Assembly (NCBI GenBank): GCA_050734185.1
Contig: JBOHUE010000137.1
Coordinates: 1-43,831, forward strand
Direction: 5' to 3'
DNA length: 43,831 nucleotides
DNA from: JAFALX01 sp050734185
GTDB taxonomy: Bacteria; Chloroflexota; Dormibacteria; Aeolococcales; Aeolococcaceae
Shown: in pieces, positions 16,162 through 23,922 of the stretch
Layout of the letters: the number at the start of each line of letters is the position of its first letter
Position numbering within the stretch: the first letter of the stretch is position 1
The notes under the pieces: model-generated
Databases searched by the model: none
The model's input: only the letters and a program-made list of their open reading frames with translations
Told to the model about the DNA's origin: nothing
Made by a program: the position numbers and the translations under genes

Positions 16162-16278
16162 ATGGTTGGTCTCGCGCTGTTCGCCCTCGACGCCAAGCAC
16201 ATCATCGTCTACGTCATCGTCCTGCTCGTCATTGTCGGCATCGTCTGGTTTGCAATGGGCCGGGGCGCACGAGCCTGA
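16162..16278 (+). CDS. Small single-pass membrane protein, 38 residues
   Basis: A short reading frame with a textbook ribosome site: GGAGGGA at 16151-16157 ends four bases before ATG 16162. The peptide begins MVGLALFALDAKH and continues with one strongly hydrophobic helix, IIVYVIVLLVIVGIVWFAM, then a positively charged GRGARA tail. This is the pattern of a membrane microprotein with the tail in the cytoplasm. It is unrelated to any family I recognise. It lies 83 bases after the glycosidase-like gene and is convergent with the MFS gene. The longer in-frame reading from 16087 is arginine-rich and lacks a ribosome site. Confidence 0.65.
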   Translation: MVGLALFALDAKHIIVYVIVLLVIVGIVWFAMGRGARA

Positions 16279-16290
16279 GGGTGGCTCAGG
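16274..16290. terminator. Hairpin between convergent genes
   Basis: CCTGAG (16274-16279), a 5-base loop and CTCAGG (16285-16290) form a perfect hairpin that contains the stop codon of the small membrane protein and that of the convergent MFS gene. There is no T-run, so a terminator role is a guess from position. Confidence 0.3.
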
Positions 16291-17608
16291 TGCGCAGGCG
16301 CGCCGTCCCCGCCCTGGCCACCGCCACCGACTGACCACGCGGCGCGCCGTCACCGAGCGCAACGCCCGCGTCGTCCGCGGGCGGCATCCCCACCGCCGCC
16401 TCGGCTGCTGGAATGTTCCAGACGACAATGGCCCCAACAAGTGCGAGGCCGGCAGCGACGAGCAGCGCGGCGGTCATCGACCGAGCCGCCACGGTTCCCG
16501 CGATCGCGGCACCGACCGGCATGCCCGCGTAGTTCAGGCTTATCGAGATCGCGAACACTCGCCCGAACCACGCGGGTGCGGTGCGCCGCTGACGCAGCGC
16601 CGCGAGCGCGACATTCATCGGTCCGTTGGCGGCGCCGATGACCGCGAGCCCGAGGAACAGTGGAGCCAGCGAGGGCGCGAGCAGCAGCAGCGTCGCAGCC
16701 CCCATCGCCGCCGCACACAGCGAGATGATGATGCGCTCGCGGCCCCGCGTATTCAGCCGGCCGCCGAGGATCGCTGCCGGCACGGCGACGATGCCCTCCA
16801 CGGCGAAGATGGCGCCGACGACGCCCGGACCGCTCCCTCGCGCGAAGACGGCCAGCGGAAGCGCGACGGTCACGATGCCCCAGCCGGCGTTGACCAGGAA
16901 GAGCGAAACCGCGAGCCAGCGCAGGCTGCGACTTCGGACGACATACGCGAGGCCGTCGCGCGCGTCGCGAAAGACCCCGCGCGACGCCGGCCGCTGCACC
17001 GTCGGATCCGGCACGACCAGCAGCGGCAGGGCCGCCGCCACGTACGCAATGGCGATGGCGAGCAGCGCGCCGGGTCCTCCGACGGTGGCGGTCAGGCCCC
17101 CGGCGAGCGCCGGCCCGACGATCGCGCCTCCTGCGTAGCCGATCATGTCGATCGCGTTGGCGCGCTCCCACAGTGGCTCGGGGACCACGAGCGGGAACAG
17201 CGCGCGCGTGGCGCCGCTGCTGAGCGATCCGGTCAGCGACGCGAGGCTGACGATAAGCAGCATCTCCGCGGCGGTCAGCGCCCCGCTCCACGCCAGCACC
17301 GCGATGGCGAGCACCGCAGCGGCGGTGAGCGAGAGGTCGACCGCCATCATCCGCGCGCGCCCGAAGCGGTCGAGCAGCGCCCCGTTGATCGGGCTCATCG
17401 CCATTCCAGGGAAGACGAGCAGGAAGACGGTGAGCCCGGCGATCGCCGGCGAGTGAAAGCGCTGCAGCGCGAAGAGCACGAACGCGACCGTCGACATCAT
17501 CAGCGCGGTGCGCGCGAGCAGCGCGGTCGCCAGGAGAGGCTTGAACCCCGTCACCCGGAGAAGGCTTCGGTAGCTCGGGGCGGGCGACGACGCTACTTGC
17601 TGGCTCAT
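16286..17608 (-). CDS. MFS transporter, multidrug-efflux-like
   Basis: A 440-residue major facilitator protein with about 12 hydrophobic segments, exporting an unknown compound by proton antiport. The N-terminus MSQQVASSPAPSYRSLLRVT leads into TM1. The loop 2-3 signature is seen as NGALLDRFGRARMMAVDL, and a symmetric segment GGRLNTRGRERIIISLCAA occurs in the second half. A GGAIVGPALAGGLTATVGG motif in TM5 matches the antiporter motif C region. The composition is typical of the bacterial MFS_3 / enterobactin-exporter-like group; substrate prediction is not possible. It runs convergently towards the 38-residue protein and divergently from the glycosyltransferase fusion, with a 129-base region between. 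Confidence 0.88.
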   Translation of the reverse strand: MSQQVASSPAPSYRSLLRVTGFKPLLATALLARTALMMSTVAFVLFALQRFHSPAIAGLTVFLLVFPGMAMSPINGALLDRFGRARMMAVDLSLTAAAVLAIAVLAWSGALTAAEMLLIVSLASLTGSLSSGATRALFPLVVPEPLWERANAIDMIGYAGGAIVGPALAGGLTATVGGPGALLAIAIAYVAAALPLLVVPDPTVQRPASRGVFRDARDGLAYVVRSRSLRWLAVSLFLVNAGWGIVTVALPLAVFARGSGPGVVGAIFAVEGIVAVPAAILGGRLNTRGRERIIISLCAAAMGAATLLLLAPSLAPLFLGLAVIGAANGPMNVALAALRQRRTAPAWFGRVFAISISLNYAGMPVGAAIAGTVAARSMTAALLVAAGLALVGAIVVWNIPAAEAAVGMPPADDAGVALGDGAPRGQSVAVARAGTARLRT

Positions 17609-17737
17609 GAGATCGCGGTTGCCGCGATTATCCGGGGTCGACGATCGCGGCCGCTGTCAGGATCATCACCTGTTCTTTCGCAGATGACCCCGGAATCTTT
17701 ACCTGCCCTTACGCATCTGGGGAAATGATGGGAACAG

Positions 17738-19570
17738 ATGCGCGTGGCGATCGTCACCGAGAGCTTTCTGCCCAGCATCAACGGAGTCACCCGGTCGGTG
17801 ACCGCGTACACCTCGTACCTTCGCAGCGCCGGCCACGACGCGATGGTGATCGCGCCGGGCAACGGTACGCGCCGGCTCGATGAGCACGACGGCTTTCCGG
17901 TCGTCCGCGTTCGCGGCATCCACGGCCTCGTCTATCCCGACCTCACCTTCTCTCCGGTACACATCGCGCTGCGCCGCCGCCTCAGGGACTTCTGTCCCGA
18001 TGTGGTGCATCTGTCATCTCCCGCGTCGCTGGGAGTGTTTGGCGGACTGGTCGCACGGTCGCTGAACCTTCCCGTCGCTGCGCATTACCAGACGGACCTC
18101 GTCGCGTATGCACGCGACTACGCCGGAGCTCCGGCCATGCACGTCACGCGCCACCTCGAGCGCAGCTTCTACAACAGCTGCTCGGTGACGTACGCGCCCA
18201 CGCCGGCGATGGCGGCGACGCTCACGTCGCGCGGATTCCGTGGGGTCGAGGTGAGCGGACGGGGCGTCGACGCACAGCGGTTCCGGCCCGGGCGTGACGG
18301 CGCGAGCGCCGCGGCATCTCGCTGGCCGGCGGGTGACGGGCTCCGCCTGCTCTGCGTCTGCCGCCTCGCACGCGAGAAGAACCTGCACCGCCTCATCGAC
18401 GTGGCCCGCGGCTGGCCGCAACACCGCCTGCTGATCGTGGGCGACGGACCCGTCCGTCGCGAGCTCGAGGCGATCGCGCTCCCGAACGTCGCATTCGCCG
18501 GCGCTCTTGTGGGTGACGCGCTGGCCGACGCCTTCTCGGCCGCCGAGCTCTTCGTCTACCCCTCGACGACCGAGACGTTCGGACAGGTGATCCAGGAGGC
18601 GATGGCCTCGGGACTGCCCATCATCGGCGTGCGCGCCGGCGGCGTCGCCGATCTCGTGCGCCACGGGCACACGGGCCTGCTCGTCGAACCACCCGGCGAC
18701 GAGCTCGGCGTAGCGGTCGCCGCTCTCGCCGCCTCGCCGGACCTGCGCGCGTCGATGGCCGCCGAGGCACGCGACGCGGTGCTGCCGCGCAGCTGGAACG
18801 CGATCTTCGACTCGCTCATGCACGACTACGACGAGCTGGCCTCGAGCGGACCGCGCCAGACGAAGCGCCCGTTGCGGCGCCGCGATGCCGGACTGCGCAC
18901 GGCGGCGTTCTTCGACATCGACCGCACGCTCATCCAGGGCTCGTGTCTGCTCGCGCTCGCGGGGCCCCTGCGACGCGCGGGTCTGCTGAGTCGCCGTCAG
19001 CTGCTGCGCGCCGGTGTTCGCCAGGTGATGTTTGCCGCGCGCGGCATCTCCGGCCGGCCACTGAAGCGCGCGGCGCACACGATCGCACGCGCAGCGTGTG
19101 ACATCGACGCAGTTCGGCTGCGCGCGGTCGGCCGCAGCGCGGTCGCCACCCATCTCATCCCGCGCCTCTATCCCGACTCCGTGCGCGCCGTCGAGGCGCA
19201 CCGGCGCAACGGGCACGCGATCTTCCTGGTGTCGTCCGCACCGGAGGAGATCGTGTCCGAGCTCGCCGGCTACCTCGGTGCCGACGGTTTCGCCGGGACG
19301 CGGGCCGAGGTTGTGGACGGCCGCTACACGGGGCGTCTCGTCGAGTTCTGTCGCGGACCTGCGAAGGCCGAGGCCGTGCGCCGCCTTGCGCGCGACCACC
19401 GCATTGATCTGCTGAGCTCGTGGGGCTACGCCGACAGCGGCGACGATGTCGAGATGCTCAACGTGGTCGGCAAGGTGGTCTGCGTGAACCCGGACCGCCG
19501 CCTCGAGCGCGAAGCGGTGCGGAACGGGTGGCGGGTGCTGCGCTCGGCCCGGGCGGCACGCGCCGGCTGA
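17738..19570 (+). CDS. GT4 glycosyltransferase fused to HAD-IB phosphatase-like domain
   Basis: A 610-residue two-domain protein. Residues 1-370 form a GT-B, family 4 glycosyltransferase related to MgtA/PimB-type mannosyltransferases of glycolipid synthesis: MRVAIVTESFLPSINGVTRS with the acceptor loop, VAAHYQTDLVAYA, CRLAREKNLHRLI, and the nucleotide-sugar EX7E motif in TTETFGQVIQEAMASG. Residues about 388-605 form a HAD-IB (SerB-like) domain: nucleophile motif FFDIDRTLIQGS with Asp393 region, LVSSAPEEI as motif II, GPAKAEAV with the motif III Lys, and GYADSGDDVEML as motif IV. All catalytic residues are present in both halves. The single reading frame has no sign of a frameshift at the junction. 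It may transfer a hexose to a lipid and remove a phosphate in the same pathway. ATG 17738 has weak upstream pairing. Confidence 0.88.
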   Translation: MRVAIVTESFLPSINGVTRSVTAYTSYLRSAGHDAMVIAPGNGTRRLDEHDGFPVVRVRGIHGLVYPDLTFSPVHIALRRRLRDFCPDVVHLSSPASLGVFGGLVARSLNLPVAAHYQTDLVAYARDYAGAPAMHVTRHLERSFYNSCSVTYAPTPAMAATLTSRGFRGVEVSGRGVDAQRFRPGRDGASAAASRWPAGDGLRLLCVCRLAREKNLHRLIDVARGWPQHRLLIVGDGPVRRELEAIALPNVAFAGALVGDALADAFSAAELFVYPSTTETFGQVIQEAMASGLPIIGVRAGGVADLVRHGHTGLLVEPPGDELGVAVAALAASPDLRASMAAEARDAVLPRSWNAIFDSLMHDYDELASSGPRQTKRPLRRRDAGLRTAAFFDIDRTLIQGSCLLALAGPLRRAGLLSRRQLLRAGVRQVMFAARGISGRPLKRAAHTIARAACDIDAVRLRAVGRSAVATHLIPRLYPDSVRAVEAHRRNGHAIFLVSSAPEEIVSELAGYLGADGFAGTRAEVVDGRYTGRLVEFCRGPAKAEAVRRLARDHRIDLLSSWGYADSGDDVEMLNVVGKVVCVNPDRRLEREAVRNGWRVLRSARAARAG

Positions 19571-19595
19571 CTCCGGGCGCGGCGCCTCCTATACT
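19567..19595 (+). promoter_or_regulatory. Predicted sigma70-type promoter for the BNR/sialidase-like gene
   Basis: CTGACT (19567-19572) and TATACT (19590-19595) have 17 bases between them, with four and five of six consensus matches. The -35 box overlaps the stop codon of the glycosyltransferase fusion. The predicted leader of about 75 bases contains a GCTCG/CGAGC hairpin near 19643-19658. Confidence 0.55.
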
Positions 19596-19675
19596 GTCGA
19601 CCGCCGGACGGCGTTTCCGGATGGGACGGTGGAGTTTTGTGCCGCTCGTGACAGCGAGCAGCTCAGAGGGATGAG

Positions 19676-21298
19676 ATGCGTGGGAAGGTGGATCGGCGCG
19701 CCGCGCCATTGGTTGCGCTGGCGCTCGCCGTCGCAAGCTCAGTAATTCTTGCGGCGTCACAGCCGGCGCGCGCCGACGGCGTGCACCCGATCCCCGAAGC
19801 CGCTCGCCAGGTCACGACGTCGGCCGATCCCGCCCGACTGTTCGAAAACCCGCAGGCGACGGTCGACCCGACGAACACCGACCGCGTCGCAGTGGCCGTC
19901 GGCGACGCGCGCAACGGCGGCTGCATGCTCTACATCTCGAACGACGGCGGCCTCACGTTCGCCAAGAGCAGCGCGACGCTGCTGCCGTCGGATCAGCAAT
20001 TCTGCGGTCAGGTTCAGGGCAATCGCTACATCTCCCCCAGCTTCGCCAGCGACGGCAGCCTGTACGTGGCGATGAGCGGCGCGTCACTCACCACCGGGTA
20101 TCCAAACGCACCAGAGGTCCCGCTGGTGGCCCGCAGCGCCGACGCGGGGAGCACGACCGCCACGGCGACGGTCGCGACCCCGCAGCCGGTGACCACGGCG
20201 AACGGCACGGTCAAGCAGGACTATCGCTACACCGACATCGCGGTCGATCCGGCAGACCCGAAGCGTCTCTATGCCGGCTGGCAGGTGGGCGTGACGACTC
20301 CGTCCAACGGCAAGCGAACCGGCCTGCCGCCGACGCAAGCGGTGATCGCAACGTCGTCCGACGGCGGCGCCACATGGAGCATGTCGCAGGTCTCGGCGAC
20401 CGCGAGCGGCATGTCGCTCTACGGCGCGGGCGTCCCGTCGCTCGTCGTCGCGGCGGACGGCGCCGTCTACGCGGTCGTGAAGGAGGTACCCAAGCCCGCG
20501 GCCTCCGGGCCGCCACCGCCAGCGCGCTTCATCATGTTCGCATCGACCGATCACGGCGCTCACTGGGCCGCATCAGAGGTGCCGGATCAGGCCGGAAAGG
20601 CATTCGTTGAGCCGCCCGTGATCGCGGCCGCCCCCAAGAGCGCCGCGCTGTACGTGGCCTGGAACCAGGACGCCACCACGCCGGCGGAGAAGTCGACCAT
20701 CTACTTCACCAGCTCGACCGACAAGGGCAAGACCTGGAGCCAACCATTCCATCTCGTGGATGAGAACGCGCGCTCAATCGCCAACTCCTACGAGGCCGGC
20801 ATGAGCGTCGCGCCGGACGGGCGCATCGACGTCACGTGGAACGACTTCCGCAACGATCTCGACCACCACACCTCGGTGTTCGCGTCGGGAATGACGGTAG
20901 CTCCAGACAGCACCGTGGAGCGGTTCTACGACATCTACGGGACGTCGTCCTCCGACGGCGGCAAGACGTGGACGCCGAACTATCGCGTCAACGACCGCGG
21001 CATCGACGCGCTGTACGGCGGCACCTACTACTACCGCCTGTTCGGCCCGATCGGGATGGCGTCGACCGACCACGCGCTGTACGTCACGTGGGCCGACAGT
21101 CGCAACAGCCGCGACGTCGGCGCGGTCGACGATGCGTACTTCACGCGCGTGGAGATGGACTCGAGCGCGGTGGAACGGGCCGCGAGCGGGCCGACCGCAG
21201 CGGACGCGCTGTGGGCCGGCGTCGGGGCGGGCGGCATGCTGTGCATCGCCGGTCTGCTACTGCTCCTCGTCTCGTTGCGTCGCCGATCTGCTGAGTAG
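19676..21298 (+). CDS. Secreted, membrane-anchored BNR-repeat (sialidase-like) protein
   Basis: A 540-residue surface protein. A signal peptide (RRAAPLVALALAVASSVILA, then AARADG-like cleavage near residue 36) is followed by a beta-propeller-like body with five Asp-box motifs: SNDGGLTF near 88, SSDGGATWS near 227, STDHGAHWA near 289, STDKGKTWS near 346 and SSDGGKTWTP near 424. A C-terminal helix, AGVGAGGMLCIAGLLLLLVS, and the RRRSAE tail would anchor it. Asp boxes are structural and occur in sialidases, photosystem assembly factors and sortilin-like proteins; I do not see a clear sialidase Arg triad, so glycosidase activity is unproven. ATG 19676 follows AGAGGG by five bases. Its own promoter is predicted within the end of the upstream gene. 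Confidence 0.8.
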   Translation: MRGKVDRRAAPLVALALAVASSVILAASQPARADGVHPIPEAARQVTTSADPARLFENPQATVDPTNTDRVAVAVGDARNGGCMLYISNDGGLTFAKSSATLLPSDQQFCGQVQGNRYISPSFASDGSLYVAMSGASLTTGYPNAPEVPLVARSADAGSTTATATVATPQPVTTANGTVKQDYRYTDIAVDPADPKRLYAGWQVGVTTPSNGKRTGLPPTQAVIATSSDGGATWSMSQVSATASGMSLYGAGVPSLVVAADGAVYAVVKEVPKPAASGPPPPARFIMFASTDHGAHWAASEVPDQAGKAFVEPPVIAAAPKSAALYVAWNQDATTPAEKSTIYFTSSTDKGKTWSQPFHLVDENARSIANSYEAGMSVAPDGRIDVTWNDFRNDLDHHTSVFASGMTVAPDSTVERFYDIYGTSSSDGGKTWTPNYRVNDRGIDALYGGTYYYRLFGPIGMASTDHALYVTWADSRNSRDVGAVDDAYFTRVEMDSSAVERAASGPTAADALWAGVGAGGMLCIAGLLLLLVSLRRRSAE

Positions 21299-21320
21299 CG
21301 CGGTAGCGTGACGGCGGGAA

Positions 21321-21815
21321 TCAGGACAGAGCGGCGAACGTCGCCGCCGTGACGGCGCCGAACACCAGGTGGCCACCCAGATCGTCGGCGAGGGTCTTCG
21401 CGTCGTACTCCCAGATCGGCTTGTAGATCATCGACAGGGGGAGCAGCGCGTAGCCGCTCAGCCACACCGTCACGCCGAATGGAAGGCCGTACCCAACGCG
21501 CGGGCGTCGCAGCGATCCCACGACGATGCCATATGCCACGGCATTGCCGACGCCGTAGCCCCAGTGCATCACGTTGTTCACCAGCGGTGCCCATCGCGGC
21601 GACAGCTTCTTCCGGGTGAAGCCCTCGATCAACCGGCATCCGACCTGGCCCGGCGCTGACACCTTCGCCCAGTCCTCGGGCACGGTGAACTCCCACGTCA
21701 ATGGTGGCGACGAGCCGCCGCCCGCGCGGTATCGGACGTACTGGTAGGCGTCGAGCGCCGCCGTGCCCGCGGCACCGGCGAGCGCGCCGCGAATGACGGC
21801 GCCGAGGGGCGTCAT
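21321..21815 (-). CDS. Membrane protein of unknown function (DUF1440-like)
   Basis: A 164-residue protein with small-residue-rich hydrophobic stretches near residues 7-24, 84-103, 108-133 and 146-163. The N-terminus GAVIRGALAGAAGTAALDAY, with the following long loop and NNVMHWGYGVGNAVAYGIV, is the pattern of DUF1440-type inner membrane proteins, which have no assigned function. The charged loop between residues 27 and 80 contains VPEDWAKVSAPGQVGCRLIEG. It is convergent with the sialidase-like gene (22 bases between stops) and lies downstream of the peroxiredoxin gene, separated by a terminator. Confidence 0.65.
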   Translation of the reverse strand: MTPLGAVIRGALAGAAGTAALDAYQYVRYRAGGGSSPPLTWEFTVPEDWAKVSAPGQVGCRLIEGFTRKKLSPRWAPLVNNVMHWGYGVGNAVAYGIVVGSLRRPRVGYGLPFGVTVWLSGYALLPLSMIYKPIWEYDAKTLADDLGGHLVFGAVTAATFAALS

Positions 21816-21897
21816 CAGGCCGCCGGTGCCGGCACGATGTGTACGTCGACGTTGGCCTGGATTCTGATCAACGCGCGCAGGGTACCGCGCAGCGCGC

Positions 21898-21939
21898 GAA
21901 AAAGCCGAGCTGGGCGCGCGGTGCGCCCGAACCCGGCTT
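21898..21939 (-). terminator. Intrinsic terminator of the peroxiredoxin gene
   Basis: On the minus strand, 11 bases after the peroxiredoxin stop, AAGCCG pairs with CGGCTT enclosing GGGCGC (plus coordinates 21923-21928) paired with GCGCCC (21912-21917) around a 5-base loop. The stem runs into a T-run ending CTTTTTCG. This is the best intrinsic terminator in the window. Confidence 0.7.
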
Positions 21940-21949
21940 CAGCGAATGC

Positions 21950-22606
21950 TCAGCGCGGCTGCGGGACGATGCGGATGTACGGCTTCGGCGACTTCCATTC
22001 GCCGAACAGCTCCTTCGCCTGGTCGTTGGTGACGGAGCCGGCGATGATCACGTCGTCGCCCTGCTTCCAGTTCACCGGCGTGGATACCTTGTGCTTCGCC
22101 GTGAGCTGCAGCGAGTCGATGACGCGCAGCACCTCGTCGAAGTTGCGCCCGGTGGTCATCGGGTACACGAGGATGAGCTTGACCTTCTTGTCCGGACCGA
22201 TGACGAACACGTTGCGGACGGTCTGGTTGTCCGCCGGCGTGCGCGCCTTGGGGTCGCCCTCGACGCTCGCCGGCAGCATGCCGTACAGCTTCGAGACGTT
22301 GTAGTCGTTGTCGGCGATCAGGGGGTACCCGGGGCGCGCGCCCTGCGTCTCCTCGATGTCGTCGGCCCATTTGTCGTGGTCGCCGTGCGCGTCGACGGAC
22401 AGCCCGATGATCTTCACACCGCGCTTCGCGAACTCCGGCTCGATCTTCGCCATGTACCCCAGCTCCGTGGTGCACACGGGAGTGAAATCCTTGGGGTGCG
22501 AGAACAGCACCGCCCACTGGTCGCCGATCCAATCGTGGAACCTGATCGGTCCCTGCGTTGTGTCGGCCTCGAAGTCCGGGGCCGTGTCATTCAGAGCCAA
22601 TGCCAT
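21950..22606 (-). CDS. 1-Cys peroxiredoxin (Prx6 type)
   Basis: A 218-residue thiol peroxidase that reduces hydrogen peroxide and alkyl hydroperoxides in the cytoplasm. The peroxidatic Cys45 lies in HPKDFTPVCTTELGYMAK, and the conserved Arg region is seen in NQTVRNVFVIGPDKKVKLIL. The long C-terminal arm with GRNFDEVLRVIDSLQ and STPVNWKQGDDVII is diagnostic of the Prx6 subfamily; no resolving Cys follows, so an external thiol is needed. The open frame extends 58 codons upstream as arginine-rich sequence; ATG 22606 begins the usual MALALNDTAPDF. AGGAGG (22626-22621) lies rather far, 14 bases, from this start. It is divergent from the deiodinase-like gene and is followed by an intrinsic terminator. 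Confidence 0.93.
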   Translation of the reverse strand: MALALNDTAPDFEADTTQGPIRFHDWIGDQWAVLFSHPKDFTPVCTTELGYMAKIEPEFAKRGVKIIGLSVDAHGDHDKWADDIEETQGARPGYPLIADNDYNVSKLYGMLPASVEGDPKARTPADNQTVRNVFVIGPDKKVKLILVYPMTTGRNFDEVLRVIDSLQLTAKHKVSTPVNWKQGDDVIIAGSVTNDQAKELFGEWKSPKPYIRIVPQPR

Positions 22607-22750
22607 CTTTTTTGCTGCACCTCCTGGTCGCTGGTTGCTGCGGCCCGCTGCCGCCCGCGCATGGCCTGCGTCGCCGAAGATGCCGCCGACCCTGCCCGGA
22701 CGGTCAATTATGAGGACTGGAGGTCGAACGCCGGCCGAACGCGCCCCATA

Positions 22751-23521
22751 ATGCCGCCTACGAGCACGCCAGCCCCGCAACGCCCCACTCTGTCTGAGCC
22801 GCCTCCGTCGCGCGGGGACTATCTGCGAATGATTCGCGCCTGGTCACGCGGCAGCGCCGTCGACCCGAGCCGGCCATTCCTCAGAGCCGCCTTCGACATG
22901 CGAACGCTGACAGCGACGGACTCGCCGATGTCGATGAGGGACACCACGCGCGATCCCGAGCTCCGCGACCTGGGCACACCGAAGCTATCGGTGGGCGACA
23001 TCGCCACCGACTTCGCATTGCGCCGGCTCGACGACCCGGAGCAAACCGTGCAGCTGTCGCAGTTCCGCGGCGAGCGACCCGTCGTGCTGGTCCTGGGGTC
23101 GTACTCATGCCCGCCGTTTCGCGTGAATCTCGCCGCTATCGATCGGCTCTATCGCACGTACTCCGACCGAGTGGCGTTCTTTCTTGTGTACATCAAGGAG
23201 GCGCATCCCGAGCAGCAATGGGTCCTCACCTGGAACCGAAAAATCGGCATCAGGGTCAACGACCCGACGACGTTCGCAGAGCGCGCAGCGCTCGCAACAA
23301 CGTGCGTAGAGCGGATGAACGTTGCGATGCCGGTGCTCGTGGACGATCTCGACAATTCGGTCGCCAGCACGTACGGCGGCTGGCCCGTCCGGCTGTGGCT
23401 GGTCGATCGCGACGGGCGCGTCGCCTACCGCGCGAACGAGGGCCCGTTCGGCTTCAAGCCCGACGACCTTCGCAGGGCGATCGAGGCGGAGCTGAACGCA
23501 GTAGAAGGCGGAGGCCTCTAA
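22751..23521 (+). CDS. Deiodinase-like thioredoxin-fold protein (Sec position occupied by Cys)
   Basis: Up to 256 residues with a redoxin-type domain from about residue 78. The active segment reads VVLVLGSYSCPPFRVNLAAI with Cys120, followed by VAFFLVYIKEAHPEQQW. This is the layout of iodothyronine deiodinase-family proteins, in which the Cys position is often selenocysteine and the YIxEAHP motif is diagnostic. Here the codon is TGC, so no selenocysteine machinery is needed. A second Cys in ATTCVERMNVAMPVLVDD could resolve. Bacterial members probably act as thiol reductases, not on thyroid hormone. The start is uncertain: ATG 22751 and ATG 22829 are both possible, the first 80 residues being poorly conserved. 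It is divergent from the peroxiredoxin gene across a 144-base region and may share its regulation. Confidence 0.78.
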   Translation: MPPTSTPAPQRPTLSEPPPSRGDYLRMIRAWSRGSAVDPSRPFLRAAFDMRTLTATDSPMSMRDTTRDPELRDLGTPKLSVGDIATDFALRRLDDPEQTVQLSQFRGERPVVLVLGSYSCPPFRVNLAAIDRLYRTYSDRVAFFLVYIKEAHPEQQWVLTWNRKIGIRVNDPTTFAERAALATTCVERMNVAMPVLVDDLDNSVASTYGGWPVRLWLVDRDGRVAYRANEGPFGFKPDDLRRAIEAELNAVEGGGL

Positions 23522-23533
23522 CAGCGCAAAGCG

Positions 23534-23845
23534 CTATCGCTTGCGTATGAAGGCCTCGCGACGGTGACCGAGCGGGCTGACGGTTCGCACCTCGAATCCC
23601 AATCGTCGCAGGGCGTTCCGGGCCTGAGTGGTGTTGAAGTCCAGGACGTCGAGGCCGGTCGCGCGAGCGAAGATCTCCTTCACAGGGAAGAGCTGTCGGT
23701 CGACCTCGACCGCATGCTGCCGGACCAGGCCGAAGTCGCCGTCTCGAGCCGCGCGCAGGACAGCGGCTTTGCGCAGCCGGATTCTCTCGCCGGCCACGAC
23801 GATGTCGATCGCCGTCTTCTGGTTCCCGGTCAATGATGAAGGCAT
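23534..23845 (-). CDS. Small conserved-looking protein of unknown function
   Basis: A 103-residue protein starting MPSSLTGNQKTAIDIVVAGE. Most of its length reads like real protein: RIRLRKAAVLRAARDGDFGL, then LFPVKEIFARATGLDVLDF, then TQARNALRRLGFEVRTVS. The pattern of a YPVK-like strand, a TG-x-x-x-x-DF turn and a helix ending LRRLGF resembles small proteins often found in Actinobacteria beside restriction or redox genes, but I cannot name a family. GTG 23848 is an alternative start one codon upstream. It is convergent with the deiodinase-like gene (12 bases between stops) and divergent from the dehydrogenase gene. Confidence 0.55.
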   Translation of the reverse strand: MPSSLTGNQKTAIDIVVAGERIRLRKAAVLRAARDGDFGLVRQHAVEVDRQLFPVKEIFARATGLDVLDFNTTQARNALRRLGFEVRTVSPLGHRREAFIRKR

Positions 23846-23922
23846 CACGATCAGCGTACAGTCATCACAACACCAATCATCCTAACAAGCACGTCCGAGT
23901 GCGGCTCAACCAAGGAGCGCTC

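Noticed and set aside
19676..21298. A true sialidase
   Set aside because: Five Asp boxes are present but these are structural; I could not identify the Arg triad and catalytic Tyr/Glu, so only a BNR-repeat protein is claimed.
22751..23521. A selenocysteine-containing deiodinase
   Set aside because: The active-site codon is TGC, not TGA, and there is no SECIS-like need.
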